A DNA stretch of 6,154 bases from an uncultured Clostridia bacterium. Lineage in GTDB: Bacteria > Bacillota > Clostridia > Oscillospirales > CAG-272. Below the pieces are notes generated by a model, which was given only the letters and a program-made list of their open reading frames with translations, did no database searches and was not told the DNA's origin. Numbering within the stretch: position 1 is the first letter of the stretch; every line of letters begins with the position of its first letter. Location: contig CANQXN010000102.1 of the NCBI GenBank assembly GCA_947627815.1, positions 1 through 6,154 of the forward strand. Direction: 5' to 3'. Below, in pieces: positions 1 to 5,554 of the stretch. The translations under genes were made by a program, and so were the position numbers.

Positions 1-1371
1 GGTCGCCGCCTTCTGCAGCATATGGATAGGCTGGATCATCGAACGGTAAATCCAGGCCGCCGTCAGCAGCGCGACGGTGAAGAAATTGAGGCCGGTCAGG
101 ATCATGTGGGTGTCGTAGGGCAAGAGCCGGTGCGAGAAAAAGAGGCGGAGGAAAAACATGGCAAAATAGCTGACAAAAGTCGCGAGCGCCGCGCCCATGG
201 CGGCGGTATCGGGCGAAGAAAAGCGGGGAATCAGCACAAGATTGAGGATCACATTGAGCAAAGCGCCGCCGAACGCGGTGATAAAGGAGTGGCGGCTCTT
301 TTTGTGCGTGATGAAGACCGTTCCGGTGAAGGACGAGAGGGCGGAAAAGGTCATGGCCAGCGTGAGAATGGGGATATAGACCCACGCGCCGCGAAAATCG
401 CTGCCGAACATCATAAGAGACAGCACCTTGGTGAAGGCGATGATGCCGCCCGAGACAAGGAAAATCACCGAAAGAAAGGATTCATAGACATTGGAAAAGA
501 AGCGGGCGGCGTCGGCGCTGTCCTTTTCCCGCACCGCCGAATATTTCCAGGCGTTGTTGAAAATGCCGATCAGCACCATGAGCAGCGTGGGGATCCGATA
601 GGCCGCCGCGTAAAGGCCGTTGACCGCGTCGCCTTTCATAAAGGTGATCATATAGCGGTCGGAGACATTGGTAATCCACCAGGAAATCGCGGTGGGGATG
701 AGCGGCAGGCTGTAGACAAGCATGGCCTTCAACAGCCCCCAGGAGAGGGAAGTGAAGGAGAGAGAACGCCAGAGCCTTGCGGCGAAAAAGAGAAAGAGCG
801 AGGTGACAAGATCGGCCACCGCCACCGACAGCACATAGCCGACGACGCCCATATGAAAGACCAAAAGGAAGAGAATGTTCAGCCCGATGGTGAGCAGGGT
901 GTTGAGGATCCCCTGCACGGCATAGAGCTTGAAATGCGCGCCCGCGCGGATGAACTGCGAACAGTTGGTGTGAATGGCCGAGGCGAGGATATAGGTGAGG
1001 ATCAGCCAGACATAATCGCTGAAATAGTCGATGCCGAAGAGAATCGCCGTGATGCCGGGGAGCAAGAGAAAGCCCAACCCGATGGCGACAAAGCCCATGC
1101 TGAACACTTCCCGCGCGTCGCGGTCCTTGTCCATGGCAAAGCGGAACACCGCCTCGCCGATGCCCAGCGAAATGAGCGGAATGAGCAGGGTGGCAATGTC
1201 GGTGATGTTCGAGGCGATGCTGTATTCCTCTTTGGTCAGGACAGAGGTATAGAGGCGCGTCAGCAAATAGACCAACAGTTTGGAGCCTAACTGCCCGATG
1301 GCAATGATGGCGGTATTGGACAAAAGCTGTTTGTATTTCGTGGGCTGCCGCCCGCTCGTTTCAGATTTCAT
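1..1371 (-). CDS. Wzx-like polysaccharide/lipid-linked oligosaccharide flippase (MOP superfamily), 3' end cut by window edge
   Basis: A continuous open frame of 457 codons starts at an ATG (1369-1371) and is still open at the left edge. The product is an integral membrane protein with many hydrophobic segments (for example around residues 18-40, 57-75, 90-113, 120-137, 153-171, 175-197, 214-232, 260-272, 298-318, 332-350, 362-381, 391-411 and 425-441). The segment near residues 220-242, YSLPLIPTAISWW followed by DRYMI, is typical of the polysaccharide-transport (RfbX/Wzx) branch of the MOP superfamily. Members flip undecaprenyl-linked sugar units across the membrane; the substrate cannot be read from the sequence. 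The family is usually about 480-500 residues, so only a short C-terminal piece should be missing. A weak purine-rich stretch (AGAAGAG) precedes the start. It lies 86 bp downstream of gpsA and could be co-transcribed or have its own promoter. No glycosyltransferases are in view, so it may be a stand-alone flippase. Confidence 0.85.
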   Translation of the reverse strand, partial: MKSETSGRQPTKYKQLLSNTAIIAIGQLGSKLLVYLLTRLYTSVLTKEEYSIASNITDIATLLIPLISLGIGEAVFRFAMDKDRDAREVFSMGFVAIGLGFLLLPGITAILFGIDYFSDYVWLILTYILASAIHTNCSQFIRAGAHFKLYAVQGILNTLLTIGLNILFLLVFHMGVVGYVLSVAVADLVTSLFLFFAARLWRSLSFTSLSWGLLKAMLVYSLPLIPTAISWWITNVSDRYMITFMKGDAVNGLYAAAYRIPTLLMVLIGIFNNAWKYSAVREKDSADAARFFSNVYESFLSVIFLVSGGIIAFTKVLSLMMFGSDFRGAWVYIPILTLAMTFSALSSFTGTVFITHKKSRHSFITAFGGALLNVILNLVLIPRFSSPDTAAMGAALATFVSYFAMFFLRLFFSHRLLPYDTHMILTGLNFFTVALLTAAWIYRSMIQPIHMLQKAAT

Positions 1372-1457
1372 TTTTCTCTTCTGTGCCGGAAAGGCACTTC
1401 ATTTACAAAATTTAAAATGGTTTTACCAAACCGCCCCGCCGGTTTTTTCCGTCGGGT

Positions 1458-2417
1458 TTAGTTGAACTCCGCCTTGACGGCGCGGGCAAAGAGGTCGTTG
1501 AGAACCGTCTGGGGATCGGCGTTTTGGTAGAGGATCTGATAGACCGCCTCGCAGATGGGAAGCTCCACGCCGTTTTTGGCGGCAAGCCGATGGACGGCGT
1601 CGGCGGTATAGTACCCTTCCGCCAGCGCCTCATAGGGCTTGCCTTGAATAAACGCCTCGCCGAAAGCGCGGTTGTGGGAAAAGGGCGAAAAAACGGTGGC
1701 TTCGTAGTCGCCTAAGTGGCAGAGGCCGTAGGCCGAGCGGCTGTCGCCCCCCAAGGCGGCGATGAGGCGGGCGATTTCGCTGGTGGCGCGGCTCATGAGC
1801 GCCCCTTTGACGCTGGACAGCGACTTGCCGTCGAGCATACCGGCGGCGATGCCGATGACATTTTTCGTGGCGGCGCCGATTTCGTTGCCGATGAGGTCGC
1901 TGCCGTAATAGAAGCGGATGAGGCCGCTGCCCCAGGCGTGGACAAGCCGCACTTTGACTTCCTCGCTGTTGGAGTCGATCACCATGCAGTTGGGGACGCC
2001 CCGCAGAAATTCCTGCGGATGCCCCGGCCCGATCCAGACCGCCACTTTGTTCTCCCTGCCGTAATACTCCGAAACGATCTCCGAAAGCCGTTTTCCCGTG
2101 GCGATCTCAATGCCTTTCATGCAGAGGACAAAGGTTTTGCCGACAGGGGCGAGCGGACGCAGCTCCTCCATGAGCGAGCGCACATTCTGCGAGGGGATGG
2201 AAATGACCACCACTTCGGCGCGCATGGCCTCTTCGAGCGAGGTCGTGAGCTTGACCCGGCCGTCAAAGGTGATAATGCCGTTTGAGCGCGTGGCGATAAA
2301 TTCTTCGATCTGCGGCGTGCCGGCGGGGCCGTAAACCGTGACCGTCTCGCCGATCTTGTTGAGATACCAAGCGATAAAAGCGCCCCAGCGCCCGCATCCG
2401 ATGACAGAAACATTCAT
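1458..2417 (-). CDS. gpsA: Glycerol-3-phosphate dehydrogenase [NAD(P)+], divergent Clostridia-type
   Basis: This 319-residue protein is the usual length for GpsA, the cytoplasmic enzyme that reduces dihydroxyacetone phosphate to sn-glycerol 3-phosphate for phospholipid synthesis. The N-terminal Rossmann motif is GCGRWG (7-12), matching the family's GxGxWG. The segment MKGIE (100-104) matches the conserved SKGIE region. The catalytic lysine is K185 in ATKNVIGIAAGMLDG, and the C-terminal domain has LGDYEAT (235-241) and SHNR (247-250). Deviations are visible: the usual GPSFA-type segment reads GPGHPQEF (130-137), and the conserved GDL..T..S region is GDYEATVFS. The start is an ATG with AGAGG at 2425-2429, seven bases upstream. 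The gene follows pncC after 44 bp. The assignment to GpsA is strong; a side activity or a second dehydrogenase role is possible given the divergence. Confidence 0.9.
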   Translation of the reverse strand: MNVSVIGCGRWGAFIAWYLNKIGETVTVYGPAGTPQIEEFIATRSNGIITFDGRVKLTTSLEEAMRAEVVVISIPSQNVRSLMEELRPLAPVGKTFVLCMKGIEIATGKRLSEIVSEYYGRENKVAVWIGPGHPQEFLRGVPNCMVIDSNSEEVKVRLVHAWGSGLIRFYYGSDLIGNEIGAATKNVIGIAAGMLDGKSLSSVKGALMSRATSEIARLIAALGGDSRSAYGLCHLGDYEATVFSPFSHNRAFGEAFIQGKPYEALAEGYYTADAVHRLAAKNGVELPICEAVYQILYQNADPQTVLNDLFARAVKAEFN

Positions 2418-2461
2418 GATGAAACCTCTTTATATTTGTGTATTTTTCGCGTTTTACGGTG

Positions 2462-2950
2462 TTATGCAACCGCCTCAAGGAGCATATCCAGCCCTTTGGC
2501 GGCGGTCTGGCTTCGGACGGCGTCGCGGTCGCCGGCAAAGTGGCATTTTTGCACGATGACGCCGCCGGTCGGCGTTGCCAGCGCGAGATAGACCAGCCCG
2601 ACAGGCTTGTCCGGCGTCGCGCCCCCGGGGCCGGCAAGTCCCGTAATGGCCAAGGCATAGTCGGCGCCAATGGCTTTTTTCGCTCCTTTTGCCATGGCTT
2701 TGGCGCAGGCTTCGGACACCGCGCCGTCATGCGCGAGCACTTCGGCGGGAACGCCTAAAAGGCGCTGTTTGACCTCGTTGGCATAGGAGACAATGCTCCC
2801 CAAATAGACGGCGGAGGAGCCGGAAATCGCGGTGATGAGGGCGGAGACAAGGCCGCCGGTGCAGGATTCCGCCGTGGCCAGCGTGACGCCGGCGTCTTTG
2901 GCGTCCTGAACCAGCCGGGCGGCTTTGACAAGCAATTCTTTTGACAGCAT
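2462..2950 (-). CDS. pncC: CinA C-terminal domain protein / nicotinamide-nucleotide amidase (PncC)
   Basis: This 162-residue protein is the stand-alone CinA C-terminal domain, which deamidates nicotinamide mononucleotide to nicotinic acid mononucleotide in pyridine-nucleotide salvage. Visible motifs are ATAESCTGG (25-33) with the catalytic serine S29, SYANEVK (55-61) with conserved Y56 and K61, GAVSE (76-80), and ITGLAGPGG followed by PVG (102-118). The N-terminal molybdopterin-binding-like domain of full CinA is absent, so the length matches PncC rather than CinA. An ATG at 2957-2959 is in frame, but the ribosome-binding sequence AAAGGA at 2959-2964 overlaps it and sits eight bases before the ATG at 2948-2950, so I chose the latter. 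That site also overlaps the rlmH stop codon, which suggests translational coupling with rlmH. Confidence 0.9.
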   Translation of the reverse strand: MLSKELLVKAARLVQDAKDAGVTLATAESCTGGLVSALITAISGSSAVYLGSIVSYANEVKQRLLGVPAEVLAHDGAVSEACAKAMAKGAKKAIGADYALAITGLAGPGGATPDKPVGLVYLALATPTGGVIVQKCHFAGDRDAVRSQTAAKGLDMLLEAVA

Positions 2951-2962
2951 AAAAAGCATCCT

Positions 2963-3385
2963 TTATTTATGATATTTTCCCCCGGCGAGAATGGTAAAGC
3001 CACGGTAGATCTGTTCGAGCAAAATCACGCGCATGAGCTGGTGGGGGAAGGTCATGCGGGAGAAGGAGAGCCGCATTTTGCAGGCCTTTTTGACTTCCTC
3101 GGGCAGGCCGTCAAAGGGGCCGATGACAAAGCAAAGCTCCGAGCTGTATTGCGCCGCTTTGTCGATCAGGGCGGCAAACTCGGGGGAGGAAAGCGCTTCC
3201 CCTTCGATGCAGAGGGCGACGGTGAAGGCTTTGGGGGATAGATGCGGCAGGATCGGCGCGCCGTCTTTTAATTCCATCGTCTTGAACTTGCAGTAGGCGC
3301 CGAGGCGCTTTTCGTACTCGGCGGCGGCTTCCCGCAGCCAGCTTTCTTTCAGATTCCCAACGCAGATTAAGGTAATATTTAGCAT
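2963..3385 (-). CDS. rlmH: 23S rRNA (pseudouridine1915-N3)-methyltransferase RlmH, shortened form
   Basis: This 140-residue SPOUT-class methyltransferase modifies pseudouridine 1915 in helix 69 of 23S rRNA using S-adenosylmethionine. The N-terminus MLNITLICVGNLKE, the strand and loop FVIGPFDGLPEEV (86-98), the conserved MTFPHQLMRVILLEQIYR (111-128) and the terminal YHK are diagnostic. Typical RlmH proteins have about 155-160 residues. This one lacks roughly 19 residues between about positions 40 and 52, where relatives have an acidic helix before the AL.IEG strand. The SAM-loop is GP rather than the usual GG. The frame is intact, so this looks like an in-frame deletion rather than a frameshift. 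Its start is an ATG preceded by AGGAAG; the start region lies at the edge of hairpin repeat copy B. Proximity to a walJ-like gene recalls the Bacillus walJ-htrC-rlmH order. Confidence 0.93.
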   Translation of the reverse strand: MLNITLICVGNLKESWLREAAAEYEKRLGAYCKFKTMELKDGAPILPHLSPKAFTVALCIEGEALSSPEFAALIDKAAQYSSELCFVIGPFDGLPEEVKKACKMRLSFSRMTFPHQLMRVILLEQIYRGFTILAGGKYHK

Positions 3386-3584
3386 GGTTTCTTCCTATTC
3401 TTCCCTTTTTTGGAAAAAAAGGGAAGCGGAAAAAACTTTAAAAAGGGTGGGAAGGGTGAATGAACCAAAAAAACTTTTTTCAAAAAATTCTCCGCAGACA
3501 GCGGGGAGGACGAAAAAACCAAATATTTTTTCGTTTAAAAGTTTTTGGGGGGCTTGGGGGACTTTTTCTCAAAAAGTCCCCCAA
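3379..3584 (-). repeat. Modular multi-hairpin repeat, copy B (tcdA-rlmH junction)
   Basis: About 206 bp, the second copy of the repeat at 4392-4628. The first hairpin (3400-3426) is the same 27-mer as in copy A: 12-bp stem CTTCCCTTTTTT, loop GGA. The ACGAAAA-type stem (about 3510-3535) and the CCGC-AGACA-GCGG unit are also kept. Copy B has only one terminal hairpin (3554-3584, 14-bp perfect stem TTGGGGGACTTTTT, loop CTC), where copy A has two. It reaches into tcdA, encoding that protein's last residues and stop codon, and at the other end into the rlmH start. Confidence 0.9.
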
Positions 3585-4398
3585 TGGAAATTAAATCTTT
3601 TATGACTTCGCCCGCGAGGATCAGCCCCGCCACAGACGGCACAAAGGCGTTGGAGCCGGGAATGTCCCGATGCGCGGCTCTGCCGCAACCCTCTGCGAGG
3701 GCGGCAGAGCCGCAGCTCTCGGCGGCGCAATCGCCGCCGAGAGCTGTGCCGCAACCCTCGGCGTCGAGGGCGGCGCCGGGATCGGCGCAGGCGTCCCGCG
3801 CCCCGTGGGGGCGGAGCGGTTCTTCTTTGGAGTACACCACTTTGAGTTTGCGAATGCCCCGGCGTTTTAATTCACGGCGCATGATCCTTGCCAGCGGGCA
3901 GACCGAAGTTTTGTAGATGTCGGTCACCTCAAACGCGGTGGGATCGATTTTGTTCCCGGCGCCCATGGCGCTGATGATGGGCGTCCCCGCCTTGTCGGCG
4001 TTTTCAATCAGCGTCAGTTTGCCTGTTACCGTGTCGATGGCGTCAATGATGTAGTCGTACTGCGTAAAATCGAACCGATCCGCGGTGTCGGGCAGGTAAA
4101 AGATTTTGTAAGTGTTGACCGCGCAGGCGGGACTAATGTCAGCGACGCGCTCTGCGGCGACATCTACTTTATAGCGCCCGATGGTTTTGTGCGTGGCATA
4201 GAGCTGGCGGTTGAGGTTCGTCAGGCTTACGCGGTCGCTGTCGATGAGGTCGAGCGCGCCGATGCCGCTTCTTGCCAGCGCCTCTACGGCATAACCGCCG
4301 ACGCCGCCGAGGCCGAACACCGCCACGCGGGCGCATGACAGCCGCGCCATGGCCTCTTTGCCGAAAAGAAGTTCCGTTCTCGAAAATTGAGTTAGCAT
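3535..4398 (-). CDS. tcdA: tRNA threonylcarbamoyladenosine dehydratase-like E1 enzyme (TcdA/CsdL family) with in-frame insertion
   Basis: This 287-residue member of the ThiF/MoeB/HesA E1-like superfamily resembles TcdA, which uses ATP to dehydrate t6A37 in tRNA to its cyclic form ct6A. The nucleotide-binding loop FGLGGVGG (28-35), DLIDSD (50-55), NLNRQL (61-66), K77, DAIDT (119-123) and DIYKTSVCP (160-168) are present. The C-terminal core NAFVPSVAGLILAGEVIKDLI (250-270) is also standard for the family. Two oddities stand out. Residues about 197-243, between KEEPLRP and DIPGSN, are a Gly/Ala/Cys-rich insertion with five cysteines, encoded by palindromic DNA. The last 15 or so residues (GGLFEKKSPKPPKNF) and the stop codon are encoded by repeat copy B. 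The start ATG sits next to the hairpin of repeat copy A. A generic E1-like role cannot be excluded, but the TcdA pattern fits best. Whether the enzyme is still active is unknown. Confidence 0.88.
   Translation of the reverse strand: MLTQFSRTELLFGKEAMARLSCARVAVFGLGGVGGYAVEALARSGIGALDLIDSDRVSLTNLNRQLYATHKTIGRYKVDVAAERVADISPACAVNTYKIFYLPDTADRFDFTQYDYIIDAIDTVTGKLTLIENADKAGTPIISAMGAGNKIDPTAFEVTDIYKTSVCPLARIMRRELKRRGIRKLKVVYSKEEPLRPHGARDACADPGAALDAEGCGTALGGDCAAESCGSAALAEGCGRAAHRDIPGSNAFVPSVAGLILAGEVIKDLISIGGLFEKKSPKPPKNF
3670..3810 (-). repeat. In-frame palindromic insertion inside tcdA
   Basis: GC-rich segment made of adjacent inverted repeats: a 13-bp perfect stem (3674-3686 with 3701-3713, GCGGCTCTGCCGC arm), a 15-bp perfect stem with a 4-base loop (3713-3727 with 3732-3746), and a third stem (3755-3760 with 3765-3770, extended by GCCG/CGGC at 3748-3751 and 3771-3774). 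The sequence TGCCGCAACCCTC recurs at 3681 and 3747, a 66-base period, so part of it is a tandem duplication. It keeps the tcdA frame and encodes a Gly/Ala/Cys-rich loop with a repeated AEGCG. The exact borders are estimates from where family similarity stops and resumes. Confidence 0.8.
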
Positions 4399-4430
4399 AG
4401 TTTCTTCCCTTTTTTGGAAAAAAAGGGAAG
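4396..4430 (-). promoter_or_regulatory. Hairpin overlapping the presumed tcdA ribosome-binding site
   Basis: On the minus strand the 3' arm of the 12-bp stem ends in AAGGGAAG, five bases (AAACT) before the tcdA ATG. It is the only purine-rich Shine-Dalgarno-like stretch there. If the stem forms in mRNA, the site would be paired, which could lower or condition tcdA translation. The geometry is seen directly; the regulatory effect is inference. Confidence 0.4.
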
Positions 4431-4558
4431 CGGAAAAAACTTTAAAAAAGGTGGAAAGGGTGAATGAAAATAAAAAACTTTTCTCAAAAAGTTCTCCGCA
4501 GACAGCGGATAGAACGAAAAACCCAAAAATCCTTTTCGTTCAAAAGTTTTTGAGGGGT

Positions 4559-4628
4559 GTGGGGGACTTTTTTCCAAAAAGTTCCCCACGAGGGGGTGTG
4601 GGGGACTTTTTTTCAAAAAGTCCCCCAC
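4559..4628 (-). repeat. Two tandem 31-base hairpins directly after walJ
   Basis: Each unit is a 14-bp stem with a 3-base loop; starts are 39 bases apart. The unit at 4598-4628 is perfect (GTGGGGGACTTTTT arm) and its outermost C belongs to the walJ TAG stop codon. The unit at 4559-4589 has one substitution that leaves a G-T pair when read on the plus strand. The position after a stop codon suggests a role in transcript end formation or mRNA protection. No U-run follows the stems on the minus strand, so a classical intrinsic terminator is not supported. Confidence 0.8.
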
Positions 4629-5554
4629 TATAAAAACTTCGTAACCCCGTACCTTGCGGCGACGGCGAGGGAAACCGGGCGGTCGGGGAAAGTCAGCGCC
4701 AGCGCGGCGCGCACAGCGGCCAGCGCCTTGTCCGGCGTGTTGTTCTCGGCGGAGAGATGGGCGAGTAAAATGCGATAGGTGCCGCTTGAAACGAGATAGG
4801 CGGCAAAGCGGCCGGCGGTGTCGTTGTCAAGATGCCCCCGCTTGCCGGCGATGCGCTCGCGCCAAAAAGGGGGATACCGGCCGGTTTCGAGCATCGCTTT
4901 GTCGTAATTGGCCTCTAAAATCACCGCCTGACAGCCGTAAAGCCCCGCCGCCATGCTCTCCAGCACATCGCCGGTGTCGGTGCAAAGCCCCACCCGGTAG
5001 CCGGCGGCCTCTACGCGATAGCCGCAGGAGGAAAAACTGTCGTGGGAGGTGGCAAACGAGGAAATCTGCACTTCGCCTAACGAAAGGGAAAAAGGAATGT
5101 CCACCGGCGCAAGACGGGCGCGGGGCAAGTCGGACGGCAGAAACGGCAGGGAATCGGCGGCGATGTAGATCGGCATGGCGTAGTGCTTGGCGATCATCGC
5201 AAGCCCCCCGATGTGATCCACATGCTCATGGGTAATGAAAATGGCCGCGATGTCGGCAAGAGAGCTGCCCAGCGCGTTTAAGGCCTTTTCGGTGGCGCGC
5301 ATCGATAGCCCCGCGTCGATGAGAAACTCGACCTTGCCCGAGGGCAGACGGCAGGCGAAATAGACGCAGTTGCCGGTGGAACCCGACCCTAAGGTGTATA
5401 CCGAAAAAGGGAAGTTTGTCGCAGCCTCCGCTGCTTCCGCTGCTTCCGCAGCTCCCGCCCCGGCTTCCGCTGTCGCGGCTGTCGCCGTTCCGGCTTCCGC
5501 TTCCGCAGCTTCCGCTGTCGCGTTCGTCGTATCAAAAATCAAAGAATCGGTCAT
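4628..5554 (-). CDS. walJ: WalJ/YycJ-like MBL-fold metallohydrolase with Ala/Glu-rich N-terminal extension
   Basis: This 308-residue protein has a metallo-beta-lactamase fold. The core starts with FSVYTLGSGSTGNC (50-63), followed by LIDAG (78-82) and the metal-binding THEHVDH (108-114). Further conserved-looking sites are SHDS (170-173), GLCTDTGD (189-196), LEANYD (213-218), GHLDND (240-245) and LLAHLSAENN (263-272), a pattern typical of the YycJ/WalJ family. WalJ is linked to cell-wall and cell-division control in Bacilli; the biochemical substrate is not settled. Relatives begin almost at the first core strand, so the first 49 residues, mostly Ala, Glu, Thr and Gly, are extra. I chose the ATG at 5552-5554 because it overlaps the upstream stop as ATGA with a GGAG 12-15 bases before it; a TTG at 5570-5572 would add six residues. 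No WalKR genes are in view. The stop TAG abuts repeat copy A. Confidence 0.88.
   Translation of the reverse strand: MTDSLIFDTTNATAEAAEAEAGTATAATAEAGAGAAEAAEAAEAATNFPFSVYTLGSGSTGNCVYFACRLPSGKVEFLIDAGLSMRATEKALNALGSSLADIAAIFITHEHVDHIGGLAMIAKHYAMPIYIAADSLPFLPSDLPRARLAPVDIPFSLSLGEVQISSFATSHDSFSSCGYRVEAAGYRVGLCTDTGDVLESMAAGLYGCQAVILEANYDKAMLETGRYPPFWRERIAGKRGHLDNDTAGRFAAYLVSSGTYRILLAHLSAENNTPDKALAAVRAALALTFPDRPVSLAVAARYGVTKFL
5417..5521 (-). repeat. GCGGAAGC-rich low-complexity tract in the walJ N-terminal extension
   Basis: On the minus strand this tract is built of repeated GCGGAAGC and GCGACAGC units with small variations. It encodes residues about 12-46 of the MBL protein, with runs such as AEAAEAEAG and AAEAAEAAEAAT. 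The codons are frame-preserving and hexamer- to nonamer-like, suggesting replication slippage. The segment is predicted to be helical or disordered and lies before the catalytic core. Confidence 0.8.

Larger units (their letters stand above)
4392..4628 (-). repeat. Modular multi-hairpin repeat, copy A (walJ-tcdA junction)
   Basis: About 237 bp that matches copy B (3379-3584) over nearly its full length and in the same orientation. In plus-strand order it holds: the tcdA start region (TTAGCAT); a perfect 12-bp stem hairpin with a three-base loop (4404-4430); an ACTTTT/AAAAGT-type hairpin near 4476-4493; CCGC-AGACA-GCGG near 4497-4509; an ACGAAAA/TTTTCGT hairpin near 4514-4540; and two tandem 31-base hairpins (4559-4589 and 4598-4628). 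The repeat fills the whole gap between walJ and tcdA and touches the walJ stop codon. No target-site duplication or transposase is visible. A 1-base length difference and frame changes between the copies argue that it does not encode a conserved peptide. Confidence 0.9.

Noticed and set aside
22..1290. Long plus-strand open frame of 422 codons rich in charged residues
   Set aside because: It is antisense to the flippase frame. The minus-strand product has a clear membrane-protein pattern, while the plus-strand product is a charged, Gly/Asp/Glu/Arg-rich sequence of no family, as expected from GC-rich antisense DNA.
1372..1457. Possible terminator or promoter between gpsA and the flippase
   Set aside because: Short stems such as AAACCG/CGGTTT and GTGCC/GGCAC are present, but no U-run follows. 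The best promoter-like pair (TTGGTA with GTAAAT, 17-base spacing) matches the consensus poorly.
1716..2285. Plus-strand open frame of 189 codons opposite gpsA
   Set aside because: It is fully antisense to a well-supported gpsA and resembles no family I recognise.
2951..2959. Upstream ATG for pncC adding MLF
   Set aside because: The AAAGGA ribosome-binding sequence overlaps this ATG, while its spacing to the next ATG at 2948-2950 is eight bases.
3554..3584. Terminal hairpin of copy B as an intrinsic terminator for tcdA
   Set aside because: The stem is strong but lies inside the tcdA reading frame and is followed by C-rich sequence, not a U-run, on the transcribed strand.
4392..4628. Minus-strand 78-codon open frame covering repeat copy A
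   Set aside because: It starts at a GTG overlapping the walJ stop, has no ribosome-binding site of its own, and copy B has stops in the matching frame. The similarity is at DNA and hairpin level.
3384..4633. Similar plus-strand peptides in both repeats (VNE.KKLFSK.SPQTA type)
   Set aside because: The peptides match only in the central part. A one-base length difference near 3520/4525 shifts the frame, so the copies do not share a conserved reading frame.
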